Positions 36,101 through 39,520 of a DNA stretch of 64,000 nt are shown here, in pieces (the stretch's first letter is position 1; each line of letters opens with the position of its first letter). The position numbers were made by a program, and so were the translations under genes. The stretch comes from Branchiostoma floridae (lineage: Eukaryota > Chordata > Leptocardii > Amphioxiformes > Branchiostomatidae): positions 18,137,210-18,201,209 of the forward strand of contig NC_049988.1 in the NCBI RefSeq assembly GCF_000003815.2. Direction: 5' to 3'. Below the pieces are notes generated by a model. It searched no databases. It saw only the letters and a program-made list of their open reading frames with translations, and was not told the origin of the DNA.

Positions 36101-38044
36101 CGTATTGAAAGGGGTACCTTAAACAATCGAAAATAGACGTAAGCACGTCTACGATCTTTGAACAAAACGTCGTTTCGGTAGGCCTTATAATATGATATGC
36201 GATATTGCAGGAAATCGTAGCACGCTATCGTTACGATATCTTAACGTCCCTGTTACAACATCGTACACGTATTTTCGCTTGTTTAAGGTACCCTTTTCCA
36301 AAACGTTATTTTGACACGGAAATTGTAAAGCTGTGCAAAGGGGACGTATGGACATCGTTCAAAAGGCCCCTTCAGACCTACCGAAACGACGTTTTGTTCA
36401 AAGCATCGTAGACGTATTTCCATCTATTTTCGCTTTTTTAAGGTACGTTTTTCAATACGAAATTTTGACACGGAAATGATGCCATACTAAGTGCTCTCCT
36501 GACAGCCCAAGTCGCGTCCCAAATCACAAAACACCTGCAACTTCAACCAGAAGGTTCAGACTAGGAGAGAGCGGAGACACCATCTGGCAGCAGCAGAGCG
36601 AGTTTGCACATGTGAAACCTGCGGACGAGTTGCCCGCATCGGCCTGATAAGCAACCAGAAGCAAGGAATGACGTCGTCATCGAAACCAACGGACAGCACT
36701 GGTCTGTTAAGTTATGCTGGCGTCACAAATCAAGAAATGAGCTCGGCCGTCCTTTCGGCGAGCTCCAAATGGGCGTACGACTGACGTCCTATCGATAATA
36801 CCCTCCTCACATTAGGCGCGATTCGATCGGACGACGAGTCTGCGAGCTCTAAATTACGAGGAGGCATCCGATCGAATCGCGCCTAATGTGAGGGGGGTAT
36901 TACAACGGCTACGGGCGACTTTTAACAGCTCGTCCTTTGAGATTCAAACCTCGTTGTGGTGTCAGTTGTGCATCAAAAAAAGCAGGAAAGACCGGAGTGA
37001 AACACAGAGTCCCGTCTAATTTGTGACAGAGCAGATTTTTTCAATGAAAAATACGGTCGACGCTTGGACGATTTTGAAACTCAACAAGCTCCGACAGATC
37101 TACAAATTGGGTTCGCTTGAATTGTGACGCCGGCTTTACGAAAATGTGCGCAAAGAAATTTGCTCACCCAAGCAATCTCTTGGCTGTCCGTCCGCTGTGC
37201 AGGAACAGAGGGTGCACCGTCCGTTCCCTTCTACGACCCCGTCCTGACATGAACACGACGGGGCGGGGACATCACCACGACACAGGGACGACTCCACTCG
37301 CGGGAGGGACACTGCTGCCACCGACAGGATCGCTGCAGTTTTGTTGTAGATAAAACATTTTATTGTATCTCAAATAAACATTAATGAACATAGAGTCCAT
37401 TCCAAGTCACCATGAGGGTTTTTAGGTGATATTTGTAATTAGTCTGAATTATTTTGAATAAAAGAATATCTGAGCCACAATAATTACATTCTTTTCAAAG
37501 AACTGACTAAGAAAATATTCATCTATTTTAATTCCTTTGAATATTTTAGAAACATTTTGAAAATAACTGTACAAAAATATCTTTTTGTAGAATAATTGTG
37601 AAACCTCTGTGATTATTTCACATTTACAAATATTTACAAAAATAGGCAAATAAAGTTGAAACAGTGTTAAAAATATGTCCTAGACACATAATTACAAAAC
37701 TTTAGAATAAATTGTAAACAATGGCAACAAACATCCGCACGGTGTCTTGGAATGGACTCTATATGAAAGCAGAAATGATTAAATACATTAAAAAAAAATA
37801 GACGAACAAGGGCTGACACAAACGTAAATAGAAACTACAAAGGCCCGTATTTGCTTAAAGAGCAGCAAGTTTCCTTGCTGTTTCAGTAGAAAATTTCTAT
37901 AGGAATGGTTGATAGTCCTTCCCCTTAAATGTCTTTTGCCGTGCCAGGACAATATCTGCTCATGTATGCAAGACATCGAAGAACATTTAGAAATGTATTT
38001 CTACAAGATACATTCTTACCTGTAACCAGCAACAGCTTGTCCAT
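2046..38044 (-). CDS. Polycystin-1-like receptor-channel with F5/8C, REJ, GPS, PLAT and channel domains (35 exons)
   Basis: This is a member of the polycystin-1 family: a large membrane protein with a cleavable GAIN/GPS ectodomain and a C-terminal channel-like region, normally partnered with a PKD2-type TRPP subunit. Coding exons were joined by GT-AG sites and reading phase. They are, from 5' to 3': 38044-38020, 37332-37168, 35706-35293, 31228-31105, 29462-29378, 23774-23637, 23223-22980, 22737-22479, 22039-21832, 21596-21392, 20722-20580, 19924-19817, 19545-19369, 18072-17947, 17052-16941, 16781-16696, 15520-15401, 14780-14631, 13880-13668, 13458-13164, 12695-12565, 12204-11986, 11387-11280, 10813-10633, 10223-10158, 9523-9416, 8707-8494, 8336-7964, 7482-7295, 6743-6672, 5737-5510, 5011-4843, 3994-3815, 3514-3134, 2836-2046. 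Every junction agrees in phase, and the total is about 2268 codons if one base missing near 10730 is restored. There are no LRR, C-type lectin or PKD repeats. Small exons could be missing from the longest introns. The paralogue is not assigned. Confidence 0.85.
3134..5011 (-). CDS. Polycystin-like exons 32-34: TOP (polycystin) extracellular domain and TM7
   Basis: Exons 5011-4843, 3994-3815 and 3514-3134 encode the extracellular TOP domain of the channel unit and the following helix. Recognisable parts are [25 protein letters not shown], a Cys, then [35 protein letters not shown] and [18 protein letters not shown]7 is [19 protein letters not shown]. Exon 33 contains a coding minisatellite (two units of about [10 protein letters not shown]). 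Its acceptor could be at 4031 by strength, but only the site at 3994 keeps phase with exon 32. Exon 34 follows a long purine-rich tract on the coding strand, so its acceptor (CTCCTGAAG) is weak. Confidence 0.75.
3520..3760. repeat. (CT)n/(GA)n tract in polycystin-like intron 33
   Basis: About 215 bp of CTCTGTCT-type pyrimidine sequence on the + strand is a purine tract on the coding strand, immediately upstream of the exon 34 acceptor. It leaves the intron without a normal pyrimidine tract. Apparent RERQRE-type protein frames through it are artefacts. Confidence 0.85.
4624..4710. repeat. Hairpin repeat in polycystin-like intron 32
   Basis: The arms GGATATCAAATCGGTAGACG and the complement around 4690-4710 (CGTCTGTTGACTTGATATCC) pair with few mismatches around a loop of about 20 bases. 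It is probably a short foldback or MITE remnant; no target duplication could be defined. Confidence 0.65.
5110..5430. repeat. Dispersed intronic repeat, copy 1 of 3
   Basis: Shared landmarks with 13925-14135 and 23325-23600 are GAGCGTGCGAAA, AAGTGGTCAG, ACAATA(A/G)ATTCTT, CTTTGACCTTGGAATTGACG, and then TTTGCAATCTACGGCA in two copies. No frame or terminal structure was found. It is an unclassified old interspersed repeat. Confidence 0.6.
5510..8707 (-). CDS. Polycystin-like exons 27-31: membrane helices 2-6 and cytoplasmic loops
   Basis: Exons 8707-8494, 8336-7964, 7482-7295, 6743-6672 and 5737-5510 carry the helices after PLAT. TM2 follows the polycystin signature [24 protein letters not shown]3 is [22 protein letters not shown]4 ([18 protein letters not shown]) and TM5 ([20 protein letters not shown]) share one exon, and TM6 is [20 protein letters not shown] long basic loop ([13 protein letters not shown]) follows TM3. 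The 24-codon exon 6743-6672 encodes an acidic, proline-rich cytoplasmic linker; it was found by its splice signals and restores phase between its neighbours. Introns hold two SINEs and one copy of a dispersed repeat. Confidence 0.8.
5925..6180 (+). mobile_element. SINE fragment, family B
   Basis: It matches the 16040-16316 element in the opposite orientation: GGCCGAGTCATACTAAAGGC, TTTAAAATGGTACGTGCTGC, then CTAGCCCCCTGCTGTAGTGA. The tRNA-like head is partly eroded (only GTCGTGAGTT remains near the start). It lies in intron 30. Confidence 0.65.
6385..6600 (+). mobile_element. tRNA-derived SINE, family A, 5' truncated
   Basis: A B-box-like GGGTTCAAACCC is followed by the family core CTTGTGCCCTTGGGAAAGGC, CTCACTCCAGGTG, GGGTACCTGACTTCTGTCGG and a tail with CTTCTGTCTGTACCGTGTAT. 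The tail matches the reverse copy at 18112-18389. Confidence 0.7.
9416..11387 (-). CDS. Polycystin-like exons 23-26: PLAT/LH2 domain, with apparent one-base frameshift
   Basis: Exons 11387-11280, 10813-10633, 10223-10158 and 9523-9416 encode the cytoplasmic PLAT domain, a lipid- and partner-binding beta sandwich between TM1 and TM2. Landmarks are [30 protein letters not shown], then [44 protein letters not shown] and [11 protein letters not shown]. Within exon 10813-10633 the frame changes at a GGG near 10729-10731. Upstream, codons end VCFDR; downstream, the family-like frame begins GAWTPF. A fourth G would join them. The alternative, a 14-base intron, is implausibly short. Either an assembly deletion or a real lesion is possible. 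An upstream CA-rich run follows the exon 23 donor directly. Confidence 0.8.
10353..10588. mobile_element. Palindromic element with 12-bp target duplication
   Basis: The inverted arms (CAAGCAACTGGATATGGTTT and TTACTCAAGC on the left, their complements at 10545-10580) surround a core of about 60 bp. ATTCATCTTGTG occurs at 10341-10352 and again at 10589-10600, directly flanking the element. A related copy at 28209-28306 shows the same arrangement with a different 13-bp target. It lies in intron 25. Confidence 0.75.
11040..11275. repeat. (GT)n microsatellite in polycystin-like intron 23
   Basis: About 235 bp of GT-rich sequence on the + strand (CA-rich on the coding strand) begins five bases after the exon 23 donor (GTACGTACACACA). 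The long open frames in it are low-complexity artefacts. Confidence 0.9.
11986..13880 (-). CDS. Polycystin-like exons 19-22: GAIN domain, GPS and first membrane helix
   Basis: Exons 13880-13668, 13458-13164, 12695-12565 and 12204-11986 cover the GAIN subdomain B and the G-protein-coupled receptor proteolytic site. The diagnostic stretch crosses an exon junction. It reads [15 protein letters not shown], then [17 protein letters not shown], giving the W-x3-GC, HC-x-C and HLT elements. The HL/T bond is the autoproteolysis site in this fold, and both residues are present, so cleavage is likely. TM1 follows as [18 protein letters not shown], then a basic ARKADRKD start of the cytoplasmic PLAT linker. 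The acceptor chosen at 13458 keeps phase 0; a nearer one at 13437 would not. Confidence 0.85.
12970..13003. repeat. Perfect 15-bp stem, 4-base loop hairpin in intron 20
   Basis: ATCAGGTAGAACAAC, loop ATCG, then GTTGTTCTACCTGAT. The stem is perfect but too short for a canonical microRNA precursor. The flanks do not extend the pairing. Confidence 0.7.
13925..14135. repeat. Dispersed intronic repeat, copy 2 of 3
   Basis: This is a diverged copy of the 5110-5430 repeat (ACAATAGATTCTTC, then TTTGCAATCTACGGCATATA and GTAACTGCTTTCTAC). It lies in intron 18. Confidence 0.5.
14631..19924 (-). CDS. Polycystin-like exons 12-18: REJ C-terminal half and linker to GAIN
   Basis: Seven exons (19924-19817, 19545-19369, 18072-17947, 17052-16941, 16781-16696, 15520-15401, 14780-14631) are mostly symmetrical phase 0 modules of 36 to 59 codons. 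They encode helix-rich sequence such as [35 protein letters not shown] and [20 protein letters not shown]. This is typical of the region between REJ and the GPS, where polycystins carry helical GAIN subdomain A. Several N-x-S/T sites are visible. The introns hold three SINEs, a hAT-like element, a Harbinger-like element and a palindromic element. None interrupts coding sequence. Confidence 0.75.
15551..15811. mobile_element. Palindromic element, second copy of the 10353 family
   Basis: The left start CGTCGATG is followed by TTAGACATCCGGGTAATAAG and CAACTGGATATG. The right arm is ATATCCAGTTGCTTGGGTAA and ends CTGGCAT. The arms are inverted as in the 10353 copy. No clear target duplication remains. 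Confidence 0.7.
16040..16458 (-). mobile_element. Two adjacent tRNA-derived SINEs (families A and B)
   Basis: On the minus strand, 16458-16317 has a tRNA-like head (GCGTGGCGTAGCGGCGGC as A box, GGGTTCGAATCC as B box) and the CTTGTGCCCTTGGGAAAGGC core of family A. It abuts 16316-16040 with another head (TGGCCTAGTGGGTAG, GAGTTCGATCTCC) and the family B body. They are SINE heads, not tRNA genes: neither folds into a complete acceptor stem with a CCA-ready end. They lie in intron 16. Confidence 0.75.
17296..17604. mobile_element. Harbinger-like MITE with TTA target duplication
   Basis: The terminal inverted repeats AGGTGGGGTCACACATGCGT and its complement (ending CCCCACCT at 17604) are flanked by TTA at 17293-17295 and 17605-17607. 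A 3-bp TTA/TAA duplication is typical of the PIF/Harbinger superfamily. The interior is largely self-complementary. A larger relative lies at 31746-34217. Confidence 0.75.
18112..18389 (-). mobile_element. Full-length-looking SINE, family A
   Basis: Read on the minus strand: a tRNA-like head (GGCGTAACTGGTAGAGCG, GAGTTCGATCCCC), a C-rich run (18306-18319 is G on the + strand), the CTTGTGCCCTTGGGAAAGGC core and a tail ending ACATTGTCCTCC. It lies in intron 13, next to a hAT-like element. Confidence 0.75.
18428..18875. mobile_element. hAT-like non-autonomous element, copy 1 (decayed ends)
   Basis: It starts TAGGGCTGAGTACAGGTCCG and ends GGTACCCACCCCTA. It carries many AGGTCCGGACCTG-type units near both ends. 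It is the inverse-orientation relative of 28914-29347. Imperfect flanks (CCACAAAC against CCAGAAAC) may be the remains of an 8-bp duplication. Confidence 0.65.
19000..19260 (+). mobile_element. tRNA-derived SINE, family A variant
   Basis: The head GTGTGGCGCAATCGGTAAAT with B box GGGTTCGAATCC is followed by CTTGTGCCCTTGGGAAAGGC and CTCAGGTGAAAATGAGTACC. A different 3' part (GAAGAGCACACC, GGTGTGAGTGGATCAAACC) resembles 14215-14270. It lies in intron 13, adjacent to exon 13. Confidence 0.7.
20345..20415. repeat. (CT)n microsatellite
   Basis: About 40 bp of pure CT repeat (20351-20392), followed by a short TATA-rich stretch, in intron 11. Confidence 0.9.
20580..23774 (-). CDS. Polycystin-like exons 6-11: REJ region, N-terminal half
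   Basis: Six exons (23774-23637, 23223-22980, 22737-22479, 22039-21832, 21596-21392, 20722-20580) encode the start of the receptor-for-egg-jelly (REJ) region. This is the extracellular fibronectin-like array found in polycystin-1, PKDREJ and sea urchin REJ proteins. Supporting features are an opening [12 protein letters not shown] strand, the repeated beta-strand and loop texture, and paired cysteines ([39 protein letters not shown]). A family-like sequence [12 protein letters not shown] follows the last pair. The exons are phased 0-0-1-2-0-1-0 without exception. The SINE tail fragment at 22775-22860 lies only about 40 bp upstream of the acceptor of the third of these exons. Confidence 0.75.
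21108..21170. repeat. (TA)n microsatellite
   Basis: About 58 bp of uninterrupted TA repeat in intron 10. On either side are short inverted pieces (CTACCAGGACCGAAGGAAG near 20940 and CTTCCTTCGGTTCTGGTAG-like near 21075), so the repeat sits at the edge of a small foldback. Confidence 0.85.
22775..22860 (-). mobile_element. SINE family A tail fragment next to an exon
   Basis: The family A 3' end only (GAAGAGGACAATGTGGCACT, then CAGGCAGAAGGTAAAGG), about 40 bp upstream of the acceptor at 22738. Confidence 0.6.
23325..23600. repeat. Dispersed intronic repeat, copy 3 of 3
   Basis: This copy is close to the 5110-5430 copy (GAGCGTGCGAAAGAAAAGGT, AAATGTAAGTGGTCAGGGAG, CTTTGACCTTGGAATTGACG). It lies in intron 6. 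Confidence 0.6.
23803..24468. mobile_element. TA-flanked MITE, copy with internal insertion
   Basis: Its ends GAGTCCAAGTCACCATGAGG and GGTGACTTGGAATGGAC match the 37393-37759 element. About 300 bp at roughly 24020-24340 are extra. It lies in the 5.6 kb intron 5, close to the exon 6 acceptor. Confidence 0.7.
24711..27872. mobile_element. Large inverted composite element built of a 165-bp satellite in both orientations
   Basis: The outer arms 24715-24860 and 27240-27379 are inverted copies (TTTCAGCCATACCATAGGTA; TTGACAGGAGAAAGAAAGAA). A second inverted pair, CTAGAAAGGCCGACATTTGC at 25372 and its complement ending 27868, overlaps it. Between them about 165-bp units run one way at 25020-25370 (and 27380-27660) and the other way at 26480-27150, sharing TTTTGGTCAAAAATTGG and CAAAATTAAGCATTTTGTTG. 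No transposase frame is visible; the 187-codon frame in the array is a satellite artefact. Confidence 0.6.
27875..28030. repeat. Low-complexity TA and GA tracts
   Basis: ATATATGTATAT-type and GAGAGAGAG-type stretches follow the composite element. No gene. Confidence 0.8.
28209..28306. mobile_element. Short palindromic element with 13-bp target duplication
   Basis: An internally deleted relative of the 10353 element: ACGTCTATG, GTTAGACATGCAGGTAATAA, CAACTGGATATG, ending TTTGGCGT. ATAATCTTCTTGG is found at 28196-28208 and 28307-28319. Confidence 0.75.
28914..29347. mobile_element. hAT-like non-autonomous element with 8-bp target duplication
   Basis: The inverted termini TAGGGCTGGGTACCGGTAC and GTACCGGTACCCAGCCCTA are flanked by CTCGTAAG at 28906-28913 and 29348-29355. 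An 8-bp duplication with TAGGG-type ends is the hAT superfamily signature. Near the left end are overlapping CAGGTCCGGACCTGAACCTG-type units. It lies in intron 5, about 30 bp from the exon 5 donor. Confidence 0.85.
29378..31228 (-). CDS. Polycystin-like exons 4-5: Cys-containing linker between F5/8C and REJ
   Basis: Exon 4 (31228-31105) reads [20 protein letters not shown] and ends EGIR with two bases of the next codon. Exon 5 (29462-29378) continues [13 protein letters not shown] and ends FQCDHAYK in phase 0. Four cysteines lie in the first exon and two in the second, and no named domain is recognised. The acceptors are good (pyrimidine runs ending TCTCAG and TTTTTTCAG). The following intron to 23774 is 5.6 kb, the largest but one, and is filled by transposable elements. 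An undetected exon there is possible, because both sides are in phase 0. Confidence 0.7.
30050..30245. repeat. About 40-bp direct repeat, 150 bp apart
   Basis: GCATGGTCGGACATCGTTAA (inside a longer match beginning ATGCTAAATAGA) occurs near 30066 and again near 30217. The element type is unknown. The interval 30250-31100 holds another CTAGAAAGG-ended piece at 30636 and nothing else recognised. Confidence 0.6.
31240..31690. repeat. Tandem array derived from a LINE 3' end
   Basis: About seven units of 53-64 bp (CTTCTGTATCTGTACCTATA, TAGCCAGTATAACCGCCCTT, CGACGTAACACCAG). The same sequence occurs once at 34900-34955 as the terminus of a minus-strand LINE fragment, so the array probably arose from such a 3' end. 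It begins about 12 bp beyond the exon 4 acceptor. Confidence 0.75.
31746..34217. mobile_element. Harbinger-like element with TAA target duplication, host to a mariner-like insertion
   Basis: The inverted termini AGGTGGGTTTACACCTGCGT and its complement end at 34217, flanked by TAA at 31743-31745 and 34218-34220. The termini match the 309-bp element at 17296. The element, about 1.55 kb without the nested insertion, has scattered CpG-rich cores and no transposase frame. It lies in intron 3. Confidence 0.75.
32546..33470. mobile_element. Mariner-like MITE nested in the Harbinger-like element
   Basis: The inverted repeats of about 110 bp start CGAGGGTGAGTCAGAAAGTA and end with the complement at 33470, flanked by TA (32544-32545 and 33471-33472). 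CGAGGGTGA-type termini with a TA target are characteristic of Tc1/mariner families. No DD(34)D transposase frame remains. Confidence 0.82.
34264..34350. repeat. Fragment of the 36074 foldback family
   Basis: GGGCATCATTTACGTGTCAA, TTTCGTATTGAAAAAGGTAC and TCGAAAATAGACGTAA-like sequence match one arm of the element at 36074-36486. Confidence 0.6.
34385..34680 (+). pseudogene. Reverse transcriptase fragment of a LINE (frameshifted)
   Basis: The translation gives [25 protein letters not shown], then a stop. In the next frame it reads [20 protein letters not shown] and [13 protein letters not shown]. These are the conserved RT positions after the catalytic box (WQ-x-W-x-M-x-FN-x-x-KC, then YLGV and W-x-x-HI). 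At least one frameshift shows that it is dead. It is unrelated in sequence to the intact LINE at 39.5 kb. Confidence 0.75.
34893..35200 (-). pseudogene. LINE 3' end fragment (jockey/CR1-type C-terminus)
   Basis: The minus strand reads [32 protein letters not shown] and a short tail. This is the W-N-x-L...SLDSFK ending common to many jockey/CR1-type reverse transcriptases. It ends in GTATCTGTATCTGT-type microsatellite repeats at 34893-34915. It lies in intron 3. Confidence 0.65.
35293..35706 (-). CDS. Polycystin-like exon 3: F5/8 type C (discoidin) domain
   Basis: A single 414 bp exon encodes a full discoidin-type beta-sandwich of about 138 residues. Visible hallmarks are [18 protein letters not shown] near the start, then [24 protein letters not shown], a central WEDVV strand, and a C-terminal [20 protein letters not shown] followed by DLHG. 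Such domains bind glycans or phospholipids outside the cell. It is flanked in phase (1-1) by the Cys-rich exon and by the exon at 31105-31228, so it belongs to this polycystin gene and is not a separate locus. An F5/8C domain is not part of the vertebrate PKD1 N-terminus that I know. Confidence 0.85.
36074..36486. mobile_element. Foldback element with TGGCATCATTTCCGTGTCAA ends
   Basis: The two arms (36076-36180 and about 36380-36484) are inverted copies, flanked by TA on each side. Shared landmarks are TTTTGACACGGAAATGATGC, GTACCTTAAA, ATAGACGTA and AAAACGTCGTTTCGGTAGG. It lies in intron 2. Confidence 0.7.
36500..36740 (+). pseudogene. LINE C-terminal zinc-finger remnant
   Basis: A frame with [20 protein letters not shown] resembles the C2H2-like finger (C-x2-CGR...IGL-x-S) that ends many invertebrate LINE ORF2 proteins. 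The surrounding frame is broken. Short and uncertain. Confidence 0.45.
36796..36902. repeat. Near-perfect 36-bp inverted repeat
   Basis: TAATACCCTCCTCACATTAG, then GCGCGATTCGATCGGA on the left, and the complement on the right to 36902, around a 35-base centre. It may be a short MITE. Confidence 0.7.
37168..38044 (-). CDS. Polycystin-like exons 1-2: signal peptide and Cys-rich module with RGD
   Basis: The start ATG is at 38044-38042. Eight codons and one base (MDKLLLVT) end at donor 38020, and exon 2 resumes at 37332 with [16 protein letters not shown]. Together they form a textbook signal peptide split by an intron, which is why I chose this start. Residues after it carry a compact Cys-rich stretch (Cys spacing about C-x8-C-x-C-x11-C-x2-C-x-C-x8-C). 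It opens with LCRGD, so an Arg-Gly-Asp follows the predicted cleavage site. The Cys pattern resembles a VWC or EGF-like fragment, but I cannot assign it. Exon 2 ends in phase 1 at 37168, matching the F5/8C exon. Intron 1 (37333-38019) holds the TA-flanked element at 37393-37759. Confidence 0.7.
37393..37759. mobile_element. TA-flanked MITE (367 bp)
   Basis: The inverted ends GAGTCCATTCCAAGTCACC and GGTGTCTTGGAATGGACTC are flanked by TA at 37391-37392 and 37760-37761. The interior is AT-rich. The same family, with an insertion, is at 23803-24468. TA duplication suggests Tc1/mariner mobilisation. It lies in intron 1. Confidence 0.75.
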
Positions 38045-39520
38045 CTTCGTCTTGTTCGTCTTCTTAACGTTGAGTATGTGAACGATCCTGTCTTGGGCAC
38101 ACAAATGGGTTGTTTACAAGTCTATGTACGCTGAATATTAACAGCAGACGTTAGTTGGGCAAGTATTGCCTGAAACCAAACCTTGGTTATTTGATATCAA
38201 ACCGCCAGACAACATGAAAATAGCCCGCGCGCCGAGTGTCTGAGCTCAAACGGACATTTTCGACAAAAATACAGCCGGTGTCGTCTCGACTACTGAGCCG
38301 CCGATGTTCGCAGGTCATGGAGCGCCGTCCAGTGCAACGGTAGATTTTCAGCTGAAAAAAGACGCTCAATGTCCTGGCGATTTTGGAAGTTTGCTACCTA
38401 TTGGCGACCAAAAAAGTCGGCCGAATTGCGAAGTCGTTGACAGTGTGATAATGTCTTTACTAAAATGTCTCGCTCAATATTCTCTAATAGTGGACAAAAG
38501 AACGACCTACCCAAAATGAATGAAGTGTGCAATCAACAACAACAGTCAAATCTTCGTGAAAGATGTATTGAAAGGGCTTTCACTTCCAAGATAAGAAATT
38601 CGTCCAAGCATAACATAAATGTTCAGCAGGCGGTAAGATACTCTTACATGTAGTCAAGATAAATACTATATGTCGTTTCGCCTGATAGATTTTAATCTAT
38701 TTTTGAGTTCAGTATTATACAAGTCACAGGATGGGACCATTGGACTTACTGTAAAACGGGAAATCTTCACTGTGTTTATATGTTCATCGTTTTCGCGGGC
38801 TCAATCTCACAAAAAAATTTATGTATGTTTTCCGTCATTCTACCTCCTTGTTTCCACTGCGAACTTCAGACCACCGCGGATACTCCTCATTTCTCCCTAC
38901 CGCGAACTTAACTTCCCGCAAACATTTCAGCTTTTACAGTTACCCACTATTCGTTTATGACATTGCTTTTGAATACATGTTATTAGTGCGTCGTATGCTA
39001 CACACAAAACCTGTTGTTATCGCAATCTTCGCTCAATTTGCCTGCCGACGTTAGTGGTTTTCATCCTTTGACATGCATGGCGTGATCAGCTATAAGGTGA
39101 TCTTTGTGTGTAGCTAAACAACAATGTATCCATCCTTGTGAAAATCATAGGGGTGGAGTGTGTGTATTTAGTGGTTTTGATTAGAAACCTTTTAGGATAT
39201 TATAGAGGTTTTGCAAAACTAATCCATTGAAGATATTTCCGTGTCAAAAGCTAAAATGCGTTAGATATGTGGTGTAACATATGTAGCAGTACCTAGGTTT
39301 ATAAAAGGTTATGAAATACATGAATATGTTCCATTGTTGGTTTTCCAGCGTTTCCCCCCACCCCCATCAACACGAGGTCTCCGGTTCTGATTCTATATTG
39401 AAGGTGTTAACGCTACAGGAAGTGAGTTATCGGAACTTTATACTAATTCTATATATACATCGCATATTCTGTATATGATTTGGAGATTTTGAAGACTGTT
39501 AGGAGAACTTTAATTGTAAA
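38045..39520. other. 5' flank of the polycystin-like gene up to the retrotransposon ORF1
   Basis: On the minus strand, an open leader upstream of the ATG at 38044 runs to at least 38100 and is probably 5'UTR. No TATA box or CpG-rich core stands out. From about 39060 the sequence may already be the 5'UTR and promoter of the LINE that starts its ORF1 at 39521. The short frames here (38187-39054) show no family features. The border between gene flank and element cannot be placed by eye. Confidence 0.4.
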
